Shown in pieces: positions 1-7,035 of a DNA stretch of 15,211 nucleotides. Below the pieces are notes generated by a model that was given only the letters and a program-made list of their open reading frames with translations, searched no databases and was not told where the DNA came from. Source of the DNA: DATJIG01 sp035493495 (GTDB taxonomy: Bacteria; Pseudomonadota; Alphaproteobacteria; SMXQ01); the NCBI GenBank assembly GCA_035493495.1, contig DATJIG010000141.1, forward strand, positions 1 through 15,211, read 5' to 3'. Position 1 is the first letter of the stretch. The number at the start of each line of letters is the position of its first letter. The translations under genes were made by a program, and so were the position numbers.

Positions 1-1271
1 TTCTCGATGCTGCGCTCGACGTTCTCGACGACGACGATCGCGTCGTCGACGACGATGCCGATCGACAGCACGAGACCGAACAGCGACAGCGCGTTGATGG
101 AGAATCCGAACGCGTTCATGATCGCGAACGTGCCGACGATCGAGATCGGCACCGCGAGCAGCGGGATGATCGACGCGCGCCACGTCTGCAGGAACAGGAT
201 GACGACGAGGACGACCAACGCCACAGCCTCGAGCAGGGTGTGGACGACCGCGGTGATCGAGCCGCGCACGAACACCGTCGGGTCGTAGACGATCGAGTAG
301 TCGAGCCCCTCGGGGAAGTTCTTCTTGAGCTCCTCCATGGTCGCGCGGACGTCGTCCGAGACCTGGATCGCGTTCGAGCCCGGCGACTGGAAGATCGGGA
401 TCGCGACCGCCGACTTGTTGTCGAGCAGCGAGCGCAGGCCGTACTGGGCGGCGTCGACTTCGATCCGCGCCACGTCCTTGAGCCGTGTCACCACGCCGTT
501 GTCGCGCTTGATGATGATCTCGGCGAATTCGTCGGGGTCGTTGAGACGCCCCTGGGCGTTGACCGGAAGCTGCAGCTCGACGCCCCGGTCGTACGGCGGG
601 CCGCCGATGACGCCGGCCGCGACCTGAACGTTCTGGCGGCGGATCGCCGCGACCACCTCGGTCGCGGTCATGCCGCGCTCGGCGACCTTCTGCGGATTGA
701 GCCAGATGCGCATCGCGTAGTCGCCCGAGCCGAACAGCTGCACCGAGCCGACGCCGCGAATCTTGGCGAGCTGGTCCTTGACGTTCAGCACCGCGTAGTT
801 GCGCAGGTACAGCATGTCGTAGCGGTCGTCGGGTGACTTCAGGTGCACGACCATGGTGAGGTCGGGCGAGCTCTTGACCGTGGTGACGCCGAGCTGGCGC
901 GTGACGTCGGGCAGCCGCGGCTGCGCCTGGTTGACGCGGTTCTGGACGAGCTGGGTCGCGAGGTCGGGATCGGTGCCGAGCTTGAAGGTGACGGTGAGCG
1001 TCAGCGTGCCGTCGGAGGCCGCCTGCGAGAACATGTAGAGCATGTTCTCGACGCCGTTGATCTGCTCCTCGAGCGGCGCCGCCACGGTCTCGGCGATGAC
1101 CTTGGGGTTGGCGCCGGGGAACTGCGCCTTCACCACCACCGACGGCGGCACCACCTCGGGATATTCCGAGATCGGCAGCCGGAACATCGAGATCAGGCCG
1201 GCGAGGAAGATCACGACGGAGATGACTCCGGCGAAGATCGGACGATCGATGAAGAACTTTGAGAGATTCAT
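1..1271 (-). CDS. RND multidrug efflux pump, inner-membrane subunit (AcrB/MexB-like), N-terminal part
   Basis: Proton-driven inner-membrane transporter of a tripartite efflux system. The gene reads leftward from an ATG at 1271 and is cut by the window edge; 423 codons are visible of the roughly 1,040 usual for the HAE-1 family. I read the frame directly: the N terminus MNLSKFFIDRPIFAGVIS is typical of the family, with TM1 at about residues 10-28. A long periplasmic porter region follows (about 30-335), with the family signature FPGANPKVIAETVAAPLEEQ at 51-70. TM2 onward starts near 345. The TM4 proton-relay motif GIVVDDAIVVVENVER is at 405-420, with Asp409 and Asp410 matching the essential AcrB aspartates. 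A GGGGGA stretch upstream of the ATG may serve as ribosome site. It lies 141 bp downstream of the adaptor gene on the same strand, so the two are probably co-transcribed. Substrate range cannot be predicted. Confidence 0.96.
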   Translation of the reverse strand, partial: MNLSKFFIDRPIFAGVISVVIFLAGLISMFRLPISEYPEVVPPSVVVKAQFPGANPKVIAETVAAPLEEQINGVENMLYMFSQAASDGTLTLTVTFKLGTDPDLATQLVQNRVNQAQPRLPDVTRQLGVTTVKSSPDLTMVVHLKSPDDRYDMLYLRNYAVLNVKDQLAKIRGVGSVQLFGSGDYAMRIWLNPQKVAERGMTATEVVAAIRRQNVQVAAGVIGGPPYDRGVELQLPVNAQGRLNDPDEFAEIIIKRDNGVVTRLKDVARIEVDAAQYGLRSLLDNKSAVAIPIFQSPGSNAIQVSDDVRATMEELKKNFPEGLDYSIVYDPTVFVRGSITAVVHTLLEAVALVVLVVILFLQTWRASIIPLLAVPISIVGTFAIMNAFGFSINALSLFGLVLSIGIVVDDAIVVVENVERSIE

Positions 1272-1367
1272 GGCGGGGTCCCCCGGACCTGACGCGTTGA
1301 TTTCGGACGAGCGGTACTGGCGCGCCGGTAAGGCGCGTGGACACTCGGTACGAAACTGGGACGGAGC

Positions 1368-1405
1368 GGCCGGCGGCGATTGTCTAAGTGGCTGCGCCGC
1401 CGGCC
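1368..1405. repeat. 11-bp perfect inverted repeat between adaptor and RND genes
   Basis: GGCCGGCGGCG at 1368-1378 is the exact reverse complement of CGCCGCCGGCC at 1395-1405, with a 16-nt loop. It begins 8 bp after the adaptor stop codon in the direction of transcription. No T-run follows on the minus strand, so a full intrinsic terminator is unlikely. It may be an intercistronic hairpin that protects or attenuates the message and sets adaptor-to-pump stoichiometry. The role is inference; the symmetry is seen directly. Confidence 0.6.
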
Positions 1406-1412
1406 TTGTTCA

Positions 1413-2696
1413 TCAGCGCGCGGCGACGTCGCCGTTGCGCAGCGCCGCCTCGCGGACCTGGACGACTGCATCGGGGCGGACGTGCTGGACGCCGTCGACG
1501 ATGACGCGGTCACCGGACTCGAGGCCCTTGAGGACGATGCGCTGGCCATCGACCTGCTGGCCGAGGCTCACCTCGCGATACGCCACCTTGTTGTCGTCGC
1601 CGACGACGTAGACGAACTTCTTGCTCTGGTTGGTGGCGATCGCGCGCGACGGCACCAGCAGGGCCGTGGTGTCGGCGCTGCTCGCGAGACGCACCGAGAC
1701 GAACATGCCCGGGACAAGGCTTCGATCCTCGTTGGCGAACTTCGCCCGCGCCCGGATCGTGCCAGACGATACGTCGATGGCGTTGTCGAAGCTGTCGATG
1801 GTGCCGCGATAGACGTTCGTGGTGTCGCCCTCCACCGTCAGCTCGACCGGGACCTGACGCTCCTTGTCCGACGTCGACGCGTGCGACCGGATGCTCTTGA
1901 TGTAGGTTTGCTCGTCGACCTCGAAGTCGGCGTAGATGCCGTCGTTGGAGACGATCGAGGTCAGAACGGGCGCGTTCGGCCCGGCCTGCACCAGATTGCC
2001 GAGGGTCACCTCGGCGCGGCCGATGCGGCCCGCGATCGGCGCCTTGACGTAGGCGTGCTCGAGATCGAGGCGCGCCTGGGCGAGATCGGCCTCGGCGGCC
2101 TTGATCGCGGCCTTGGCCGCACGCTCAGCGCTGGCGCGCTGGTCGAGGGTGCTCTGCGACACCGCCTGGGTCTGCACCAGCCGCGCCGCGCGATCGAGCT
2201 CGATTCGGGCCAAGCCCGCGTTGGTCTGCGCGGTCGCGCGGTTGGCTTCGGCCTTGGCCACCGCCGCCTCGTACGGACGCGGATCGATGACGAACATCAC
2301 GTCGCCCGCGTTCACCGTCTGGCCGTCGCGCACGCGCACCTCGACCAGCCGGCCGCTCACCTCGGGGCGGACCGCGGCGGCGTCGACCGCGTGCATGCGG
2401 CCCGAGAACTCGGACCAGATGCGGACGCTCTGCAGGGTCACGGTGCGGACGGCGACGGCAACGGCAGGCGCCGGAGCCGCGGCCTGGGCCGCAGCGCCGG
2501 TCGCGGGGCCGTGACGAAGTGCCACGGCGCCAACACCGAGCGCGATCACCGCAACGGCGCCGAGCAGTGTCGCCTTGTGATGGAGGGCGGCGAAGCGCAC
2601 CTTCGCCGCATTCGAATTGGCGGGAGCTTTCTCGGTCGTATCGGAGGTTTCAGCCGACGACGGGGTGTGCTGGGGATCGGGGAAAACGGCGGACAT
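1413..2696 (-). CDS. RND efflux periplasmic adaptor subunit (membrane fusion protein, AcrA/MexA type)
   Basis: Periplasmic adaptor (HlyD/RND membrane fusion family) linking the RND pump to an outer-membrane channel. Numbered from the start at 2696 it has 427 residues, somewhat longer than the usual 380-400. A cytoplasmic N-terminal tail of about 35 residues precedes a hydrophobic anchor at about 38-57. There is no lipobox cysteine, so it is anchored by a transmembrane segment and is not a lipoprotein. The first lipoyl half is marked by RPEVSGRLVEVRVRDGQTV near 108, followed by an alpha-hairpin rich in Ala/Gln/Glu (about 145-200). The second lipoyl half is HAYVKAPIAGRIGRAEV near 210, then beta-barrel and membrane-proximal domains. 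I prefer the ATG at 2696 because GGAG lies 6 nt upstream; an ATG at 2708 is the alternative. No outer-membrane channel gene is visible, so it may lie to the left or elsewhere. Confidence 0.95.
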   Translation of the reverse strand: MSAVFPDPQHTPSSAETSDTTEKAPANSNAAKVRFAALHHKATLLGAVAVIALGVGAVALRHGPATGAAAQAAAPAPAVAVAVRTVTLQSVRIWSEFSGRMHAVDAAAVRPEVSGRLVEVRVRDGQTVNAGDVMFVIDPRPYEAAVAKAEANRATAQTNAGLARIELDRAARLVQTQAVSQSTLDQRASAERAAKAAIKAAEADLAQARLDLEHAYVKAPIAGRIGRAEVTLGNLVQAGPNAPVLTSIVSNDGIYADFEVDEQTYIKSIRSHASTSDKERQVPVELTVEGDTTNVYRGTIDSFDNAIDVSSGTIRARAKFANEDRSLVPGMFVSVRLASSADTTALLVPSRAIATNQSKKFVYVVGDDNKVAYREVSLGQQVDGQRIVLKGLESGDRVIVDGVQHVRPDAVVQVREAALRNGDVAAR

Positions 2697-2719
2697 GGAC
2701 AGCTCCATCGCGATATCTG

Positions 2720-2775
2720 TAGCGAACGCTATGAAAGTAGCGACTGGACGATGGCTGTCAAGCGAATTATATAGT
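2720..2775. promoter_or_regulatory. Divergent promoters and probable TetR-family operator of the efflux module
   Basis: On the minus strand a perfect -35 TTGACA (plus positions 2756-2761) is followed after 16 nt by the -10-like TACTTT (2734-2739), directed at the adaptor gene. TAGCG at 2720-2724, CGCTA at 2727-2731 and TAGCG at 2738-2742 form two overlapping inverted repeats (spacers AA and TGAAAG) that cover the -10 and its downstream flank. On the plus strand TATAGT at 2770-2775 can be a -10 for the regulator gene, with no convincing -35. Repressor bound at these half-sites would block the pump promoter, as known for AcrR/TtgR-type systems. The binding itself is inferred. Confidence 0.55.
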
Positions 2776-2818
2776 GATCAGTACGGAACACAATCCCGGG
2801 GGAATCCAGGAGGACGAA

Positions 2819-3406
2819 ATGGCTGTCGGCCGACCCCGTGCTTTCGATCGCGAAGAGGCCTTGGACAAGGCCCTGGAAGTCTTTTGGCGCCAAGGCTACG
2901 AGGCGACGTCGATCGCCGAGTTGACCAAGGCTATGGGCATCAACCCACCGAGCCTGTACGCCGCATTCGGCAACAAGGAAGCCCTCTTCCGCCAGGCGCT
3001 CGACCGCTACGTCGAGAAGGGCTCGGTGCGGATCCGCGAGGCGATGGCGCAACCGACCGCCCGGGCCGCCGTCGAAAAACTGCTGCGCGACGGCGCCGAT
3101 CGGCTGACCGATCCGACCTGTCCCCATTCCTGCATGCTGGTGACAGGTGCGCTCGCGTGCAGCGAGGAGGCCGAAGAGGTGCGCGACGAAGTTGCGAGCC
3201 GTCGTGCGATGCTCGAGACGGCGCTGCGCGAGCGCTTCGAGCGTGCCCGGGCCGAGGGCGATCTCTCCGACAATACCGATCCGGCGTCGCTCGCCCGCTA
3301 TGTCGCGACGATCGCCCACGGCATGTCGGTGCAGGTGGCCGGCGGCGCCACGCGCAAGGATCTGCTCGACATCGTCGAGGTGGCGCTGAAGGCGTTCCCA
3401 GCGTAA
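2819..3406 (+). CDS. TetR/AcrR-family transcriptional repressor
   Basis: Probable local repressor of the divergent efflux operon. It has 195 residues, the usual TetR-family size. The N-terminal DNA-binding domain covers about residues 8-55: RAFDREEALDKALEVFWRQG is the first helix region, and the helix-turn-helix is at about 29-50 (TSIAELTKAMGINPPSLYAA) followed by FGNKEALF, the family hallmark. The C-terminal helical ligand domain (about 75-195) has two cysteines close together in PHSCMLVTGALACSEE, a pattern often seen in this subgroup. The ATG at 2819 is chosen because AGGAGG lies 5 nt upstream; an in-frame GTG at 2774 would add 15 unlikely residues and overlap the -10. The position next to the pump and the shared operator region suggest autoregulation and repression relieved by a pump substrate. 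Confidence 0.94.
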   Translation: MAVGRPRAFDREEALDKALEVFWRQGYEATSIAELTKAMGINPPSLYAAFGNKEALFRQALDRYVEKGSVRIREAMAQPTARAAVEKLLRDGADRLTDPTCPHSCMLVTGALACSEEAEEVRDEVASRRAMLETALRERFERARAEGDLSDNTDPASLARYVATIAHGMSVQVAGGATRKDLLDIVEVALKAFPA

Positions 3407-3480
3407 CGCGCGCTGATCGCCCGAGCGCCCGGACCGTTCGACGTGCCGCCAGGGCGCGCCCGAAATTTTTTGCGCGCACC

Positions 3481-3507
3481 AGTCACATCCTGCGCCCCTA
3501 TTTCGTC
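3481..3507 (+). promoter_or_regulatory. ECF41-type sigma factor promoter
   Basis: AGTCACA at 3481-3487, then a 16-nt spacer, then CGTC at 3504-3507. The ECF41 group recognises a -35 of the form TGTCACA and a -10 of CGTC about 16 nt apart (recalled from the published ECF41 work), so six of seven -35 bases and all -10 bases match at the expected spacing. The transcript would begin about 25 nt before the ATG, leaving room for the strong ribosome site. The downstream operon encodes an ECF41-type factor, so this is very probably its own autoregulated promoter. Confidence 0.8.
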
Positions 3508-3541
3508 TTATGACCGACAACCACCCGCAAAGGAGGTCATG

Positions 3542-4003
3542 ATGACGCCGCGCCTCAATTACGTCGCCACCGCCCCGAAGCTTATTCAGGCCATGGTCAA
3601 CCTCGAGAAGGCCGTCGCCTCCAGCGGACTCGAGCACAGTTTGATCGAACTGGTGAAGACGCGCGCCTCCCAGATCAACGGCTGCGGCTACTGCCTCGAC
3701 ATGCACACGCGCGATGCGCGCAAGGCCGGTGAGACCGAGGCCCGGCTGTACCTGCTCGATGCATGGCGGGAGGTGCCGCACTACACGCCGCGCGAGCGCG
3801 CGGCCCTCGCTTGGACCGAAGCGCTGACGCTGATCGCTTCCACCCATGCGCCCGATGCGGATTATGAAGGGTTGAAACCGCATTTCTCAGACGAGGAGAT
3901 CGTGAAGCTTTCCCTGCTCATCGTGACGATCAACGGCTGGAACCGGCTCGCCATCGGCTTCCGCAACGTCCCGCCGGTGGTCGCGACTCCAGCCGTCGCG
4001 TGA
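3542..4003 (+). CDS. Carboxymuconolactone decarboxylase family / AhpD-like protein
   Basis: A 153-residue protein of the CMD superfamily, which includes gamma-carboxymuconolactone decarboxylases and AhpD-type peroxidase-linked disulfide proteins. The redox motif is visible as INGCGYCLDMHTRDARKAG, with Cys48, Cys51 and His55. The CxxC...H arrangement suggests AhpD-like thiol chemistry and not true lactone decarboxylation. The body has the usual continuation ARLYLLDAWREVPHYTPRER and a C-terminal helix pair. AAGGAGGT at 3530-3537 is a near-perfect anti-16S match. Two ATGs in tandem (3539 and 3542) follow it, and the second has the better spacing. It overlaps the start of the sigma factor gene and sits behind an ECF41-type promoter, the known genomic arrangement of ECF41 factors, so it is the likely regulon member. 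The physiological substrate is unknown. Confidence 0.92.
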   Translation: MTPRLNYVATAPKLIQAMVNLEKAVASSGLEHSLIELVKTRASQINGCGYCLDMHTRDARKAGETEARLYLLDAWREVPHYTPRERAALAWTEALTLIASTHAPDADYEGLKPHFSDEEIVKLSLLIVTINGWNRLAIGFRNVPPVVATPAVA

Positions 4004-4899
4004 GCATGGCGGGCGAGCTCGATCCCGCCGAGTCCTTCGGCCGGCTGCGCGCCGAATTGATCGGGCTCGCCTATCGCATGACCGGCTCCTTCGCGACCGC
4101 GGAGGACATCGCGCAGGACGTTTTCCTGCGCTGGCACGCGGCCGACCGTGGCCGCATCGAGGTGCCGCGCGCCTGGCTCCTCAAGGCGACGGCGCGGCTC
4201 AGCCTGGATCATTTAAAATCGGCCAGGGTCCGGCGCGAACGTTACGTCGGTCCCTGGCTTCCCGAACCCGTTCTGGAATCCGAGGAACCGCCGCAGCAGG
4301 CCGCCCACGAGCGCGCGCAGGACCTATCGGTCGCCTTTCTGCTCACGCTCCAGCGCCTCTCCCCCGTAGAGCGCGCCGTTTTCATCCTGCATGACCTGTT
4401 CGAAACCCCTTTCACTGAAATTGCCACCCTCCTCGGCCGGAGCGAACCTGCGTGCCGCAAGCTGGCCACCCGCGCGCGCGCCCACCTGGGCAACGACACC
4501 CCGCGTCAGCCCGTCACCGACGCCGAGGCCCGGCGCATTGCCCGCGCCTTCCTCGCCGCCGCCCGCGAGGGCGACGAGGCGGCTCTGCGCGACCTGCTGG
4601 CGCAGGATGTCGTCCTGCGCAGTGACGGCGGCGGCGTGCGCTTGGCTGCCCTCAACCCAATCGAGGGCGCGGACAAGGTCGTGCGCTTCTTTGCGGGCCT
4701 CGTCCGGAAGCGCGTCGCTCCCCCGTCCCCGCTCCTGCACCTGGGCCGGATCAACACGTTGCCCGGCTATGTCACGTTGGAACCGGACGGCTTACCCCAG
4801 ACCACGGCGCTCGACATACGGGACGGCCGCATCATCGCCATCTACGTCGTCCGGAACCCGGAGAAGCTGACCGCGCTCCAGGCGCAACTCCGCATGTGA
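4000..4899 (+). CDS. ECF41-group RNA polymerase sigma factor with C-terminal SnoaL-like domain
   Basis: An extracytoplasmic-function sigma factor of 299 residues, about 100 longer than ordinary ECFs. Region 2 is at about 12-80 (LAYRMTGSFATAEDIAQDVF). The linker carries WLPEP at 86-90. Region 4 is at about 112-165 (LSPVERAVFILHDLFETPFT, then a helix-turn-helix). A SnoaL_2-like extension (about 175-299) holds DGGG at 209-212 and NPEKL at 286-290. WLPEP, DGGG and NPDKL-like motifs are the published marks of ECF41, whose fused domain modulates activity in place of a separate anti-sigma factor; no anti-sigma gene is seen here. The GTG at 4000 overlaps the TGA of the CMD gene (GTGA), implying translational coupling. 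An ATG at 4006 is an alternative start two residues later. Signal and wider regulon are unknown. Confidence 0.95.
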   Translation: MSMAGELDPAESFGRLRAELIGLAYRMTGSFATAEDIAQDVFLRWHAADRGRIEVPRAWLLKATARLSLDHLKSARVRRERYVGPWLPEPVLESEEPPQQAAHERAQDLSVAFLLTLQRLSPVERAVFILHDLFETPFTEIATLLGRSEPACRKLATRARAHLGNDTPRQPVTDAEARRIARAFLAAAREGDEAALRDLLAQDVVLRSDGGGVRLAALNPIEGADKVVRFFAGLVRKRVAPPSPLLHLGRINTLPGYVTLEPDGLPQTTALDIRDGRIIAIYVVRNPEKLTALQAQLRM

Positions 4900-4917
4900 C
4901 GCGGTTCGACCGCGTCA
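4897..4917. terminator. Hairpin shared by convergent sigma-factor and MFS genes
   Basis: TGACGCGGT at 4897-4905 and ACCGCGTCA at 4909-4917 form a perfect 9-bp inverted repeat around a 3-nt loop. Its left end is the TGA stop of the sigma factor and its right end is the stop of the oppositely oriented MFS gene, so the two coding regions end inside one structure. It may act as a bidirectional terminator, but there is no T-run on either side. Confidence 0.5.
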
Positions 4918-6165
4918 ACCGCCGGCAGCGCGTCGCGCCGCCCAGTTGAACGACAGCGTCGCGATCGCCAGCACCGCGAGGCAGCCCAACAGCCCACCCT
5001 GGTAGCCGAGCCCGAGATGCTCGGACAACACGCCGGTGATGAACGGCCCGACCAGCAGCGCGAGGTCCTGCATCGTCCGCAAGAGACCCATCGCCGGCCC
5101 GCGCTGATTGGCTGGCGCCACGTCGGCGACGTAGGCGGTGAGCGTCGGATTTCCGATACCGCCGCCGATCCCGAACAGAATCGAGCTCAGCACCAGGAAT
5201 ATCGGGTGATCGCCGAAGGCGAGCGTGCCGCAGCCGACCAGCGTCACCGCACTGGCGACGCTGATCATGCGGATGTGTCCGTAGCGCTTGGCCAGCCGGG
5301 CGTTGAACGCGAGGATCGACAGGTTCGACAGCGCGCCGCCGGTGAGGATCAGGCCGATGCTGGTCATGTCCAGGCCGAACCTCGTCTGGGCGATGATCGG
5401 CATCAGGATCCAGTTCGACGACGTGCGCACGTAGAAGATAGCGAAGCTCATCAGCCCGACGCCAAGGCCCGCGCGCGCCAACGCGCGGAGCTGCCCCGGC
5501 GTCGACTGCGGCCGGTCGCTCCGCTCCTCTTTCGGCCACGGCATGGTCGCGAACGCGACGATGCCGAACAGCGCGATGAAGCCGTTGACCAGGAACGTCG
5601 ACGAATAGCCCCAGAGGCCGGCGGCGATGCCGCCGAGCGCCGGGCCCATGCTGGCGCCGATCATGTTGGCACCCTGGTAGTAGGACATGTCCTGGATGCG
5701 CCGGTCGGGTCTGCCGAGATCGGCGACGGCCGCCAGCGCCGAGGTGATCAGCACCGAGGAGGCGATGCCCATTACCAGCAGGCAGATGAAGAATGCCGGC
5801 ACATCCGACGTCAGCACGATCGCGAACGAGGCGATCGCCAGAAAGACGCAGCCGATGCTCATCATCCGCCGGCGCCCGAGCTTCTCGGAGAGATAGCCCG
5901 CCGGCATGTTGACGACGAGGCGGGCGCCGCCGAACGCCGAGATCATCAGGCCGACCATCGCGGCGCTGGCGCCGAGGCTGTGGCCGTAGACGGCGAGCAC
6001 CGACCACACCATGCCGTTGCCGATCTGCTTGGTGAACACCAGCAGCAACAGCACAACCATCGGTTTCGACGGCAGATTCGGGAAACGTTCGAGAAGTCGG
6101 GCGCGGAGCGAGGCGCGGAGATCCGGCACTTTTCTGAAACCTGCGGGCGGGCGAGGCCAGACCAT
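4915..6165 (-). CDS. MFS transporter
   Basis: Major facilitator superfamily permease of about 416 residues with the expected 12 hydrophobic segments in two halves. The first segment is at about 36-56 (MVVLLLLVFTKQIGNGMVWS). The loop 2-3 signature is recognisable in NMPAGYLSEKLGRRRMMSIG, the variant of G-x(3)-D-R-x-G-R-R. A charged central loop (PWPKEERSDRP) separates the halves. The ATG at 6165 gives a normal length, although the ribosome site there is weak. The frame is open further upstream to 6408, but that would overlap the divergent YciI-like gene and adds a non-conserved tail. An ATG at 6060 would start at the first membrane segment. The overall pattern resembles drug-exporter-like MFS members, but the substrate cannot be predicted. 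Confidence 0.9.
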   Translation of the reverse strand: MVWPRPPAGFRKVPDLRASLRARLLERFPNLPSKPMVVLLLLVFTKQIGNGMVWSVLAVYGHSLGASAAMVGLMISAFGGARLVVNMPAGYLSEKLGRRRMMSIGCVFLAIASFAIVLTSDVPAFFICLLVMGIASSVLITSALAAVADLGRPDRRIQDMSYYQGANMIGASMGPALGGIAAGLWGYSSTFLVNGFIALFGIVAFATMPWPKEERSDRPQSTPGQLRALARAGLGVGLMSFAIFYVRTSSNWILMPIIAQTRFGLDMTSIGLILTGGALSNLSILAFNARLAKRYGHIRMISVASAVTLVGCGTLAFGDHPIFLVLSSILFGIGGGIGNPTLTAYVADVAPANQRGPAMGLLRTMQDLALLVGPFITGVLSEHLGLGYQGGLLGCLAVLAIATLSFNWAARRAAGG

Positions 6166-6271
6166 ACCACAGCGCGCCCGCGGCACGGCAGCGGGCCCGG
6201 AGAAAAACCGCTGACCGCACGCCCGCGCTCGGGTAGACAATAATGGAATAAGAAATCCAGGGAGGACCGAC

Positions 6272-6595
6272 GTGTACGATCCGAATCGCAAGCAGCAGCT
6301 CTTCGTCGCCGTGTACCGGTTGGCGCCCAATCCGCCGAAGCTGAAGGTTACCGCCGACGAACTGCAGGCCGAGCACCGCTCCTGGCTCAAGGATCTGTCG
6401 GATCGCAAGATCCTCGTCGGATCAGGGCCGTCGCGCGACGAGAAGGATCAGAACCACGGCTATGGCGCGGTGATGATCTTCCGAGTCGGCACCAAGGTCG
6501 AGGCCGAGAAGCTGGCGCGCGAGGAGCCGATCTGCCGCGAAGGCCAGCGCGTCGCCGAGGTCGTTCCCTGGCACCGCGTCTGGTTCGAGGACTGA
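6272..6595 (+). CDS. YciI-like (YCII domain) protein
   Basis: A 107-residue protein resembling the YCII family of small ferredoxin-like-fold proteins of mostly unknown function, some of which are linked to muconolactone-type chemistry. Visible family traits are an N-terminal beta strand (LFVAVYRL), a helix with HRSWLKDLSDRKILVGSGP in which a His precedes the G-x-G-P turn, and a C-terminal helix and strand ending EVVPWHRVW. The start is GTG at 6272, since GGGAGGA lies at 6260-6266 and a TAA blocks upstream extension in this frame. It is divergent from the MFS gene (106 bp apart) and convergent with the truncated hemoglobin gene. The exact role is not known; a catalytic His is plausible but unproven. 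Confidence 0.8.
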   Translation: MYDPNRKQQLFVAVYRLAPNPPKLKVTADELQAEHRSWLKDLSDRKILVGSGPSRDEKDQNHGYGAVMIFRVGTKVEAEKLAREEPICREGQRVAEVVPWHRVWFED

Positions 6596-6638
6596 CGCCG
6601 ACCGCGTCGACGGCTGCGGACCGCGTCAGCGGTTGCGG
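6592..6638. repeat. Stop-codon inverted repeat and 19-bp tandem repeat between convergent genes
   Basis: CTGACGC at 6592-6598 and GCGTCAG at 6623-6629 are perfect reverse complements and contain the stop codons of the YciI-like gene (6593-6595) and of the hemoglobin gene (6626-6628). Overlapping this, ACCGCGTC-N2-CGG-Y-TGCGG occurs twice in tandem (6601-6619 and 6620-6638) with 16 of 19 bases identical. The second copy encodes the last residues of the hemoglobin. The structure may help terminate both transcripts, or it may be a local duplication. Confidence 0.5.
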
Positions 6639-7033
6639 AACGCCTCGCACATCAGCGCAAGCGGCCGATCGAGCAGCGCCCGAACGTCCGCGGCGACGCC
6701 GCACTCGTCCAGCGCGCGGCGCATGCACGCCATCCACTGATCGCGCTCGGCCGCGCCGATGGCGAATGCGCCATGGGCGGACATGATGCACTTGTGATCG
6801 GGCCGCTGATAGTAGAGCGGTGGACCGCCGAGCCAGCCGCTCAGGAACTGGAACAGGCGCTCGCGCATCGGCCTCAGGTCGACTGCGTGCATGGCGCGGA
6901 GTTGGGTCGCCCGCGGATCGGTGTCCATGATGTCGTAGAAGCGATCGACCACGGCGCGGAGCTGCACCTCGCCGATCTTCTGATAGGGCGCTGCCTCGGT
7001 CGTGGTCTTGGGCGGGGCGGCTGATTGGGTCAT
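6626..7033 (-). CDS. Group II truncated hemoglobin
   Basis: A 135-residue globin of the 2-over-2 fold, group II (trHbO/YjbI-like), a cytoplasmic heme protein that binds O2, NO or peroxides. Group features are visible in order: PYQKIG near 16, VVDRFYDIMDTDP (helix B, with Tyr33 at the B10 region), LRAMHAVDL, RLFQFLSGWLGGPPLYYQR (CD-E region with the invariant WLGGP), His87 in SAHGAFAIG as the likely proximal F8 ligand, and ERDQW with Trp100 at the G8 position. The C-terminal helix ends MCEAFRNR. Length and motifs are normal. It is on the same strand as the extradiol dioxygenase, 105 bp downstream, and may be read through from that operon or have its own control. The start codon is followed upstream by an inverted repeat that could hide the ribosome site. 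Confidence 0.94.
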   Translation of the reverse strand: MTQSAAPPKTTTEAAPYQKIGEVQLRAVVDRFYDIMDTDPRATQLRAMHAVDLRPMRERLFQFLSGWLGGPPLYYQRPDHKCIMSAHGAFAIGAAERDQWMACMRRALDECGVAADVRALLDRPLALMCEAFRNR

Positions 7034-7035
7034 GG

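Noticed and set aside
1..60. Repeated GACGACGATCG-like triplets at the left edge looking like a microsatellite
   Set aside because: They encode the Val/Asp-rich TM4 motif of the RND pump and are explained by codon use.
1380..2774. Long plus-strand open frame opposite the adaptor gene
   Set aside because: It is an antisense shadow of the adaptor CDS, rich in Arg/Asp/His low-complexity, with no ribosome site or recognisable domain.
3452..3471. GGGCGCGCCC followed by a run of six T as a terminator for the TetR gene
   Set aside because: The palindrome has no room for a loop beyond a 3-bp stem, so it is too weak to call; it also abuts the ECF41-type promoter.
5017..6243. 408-codon plus-strand open frame opposite the MFS gene
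   Set aside because: Composition (Arg, Asp, Glu, His-rich, no hydrophobic core) is typical of the complement of a GC-rich membrane protein gene.
6166..6271. Promoter between the MFS and YciI-like genes
   Set aside because: CTGACC with TAGACA at 17-nt spacing is too far from consensus to annotate, although a promoter must lie there or nearby.
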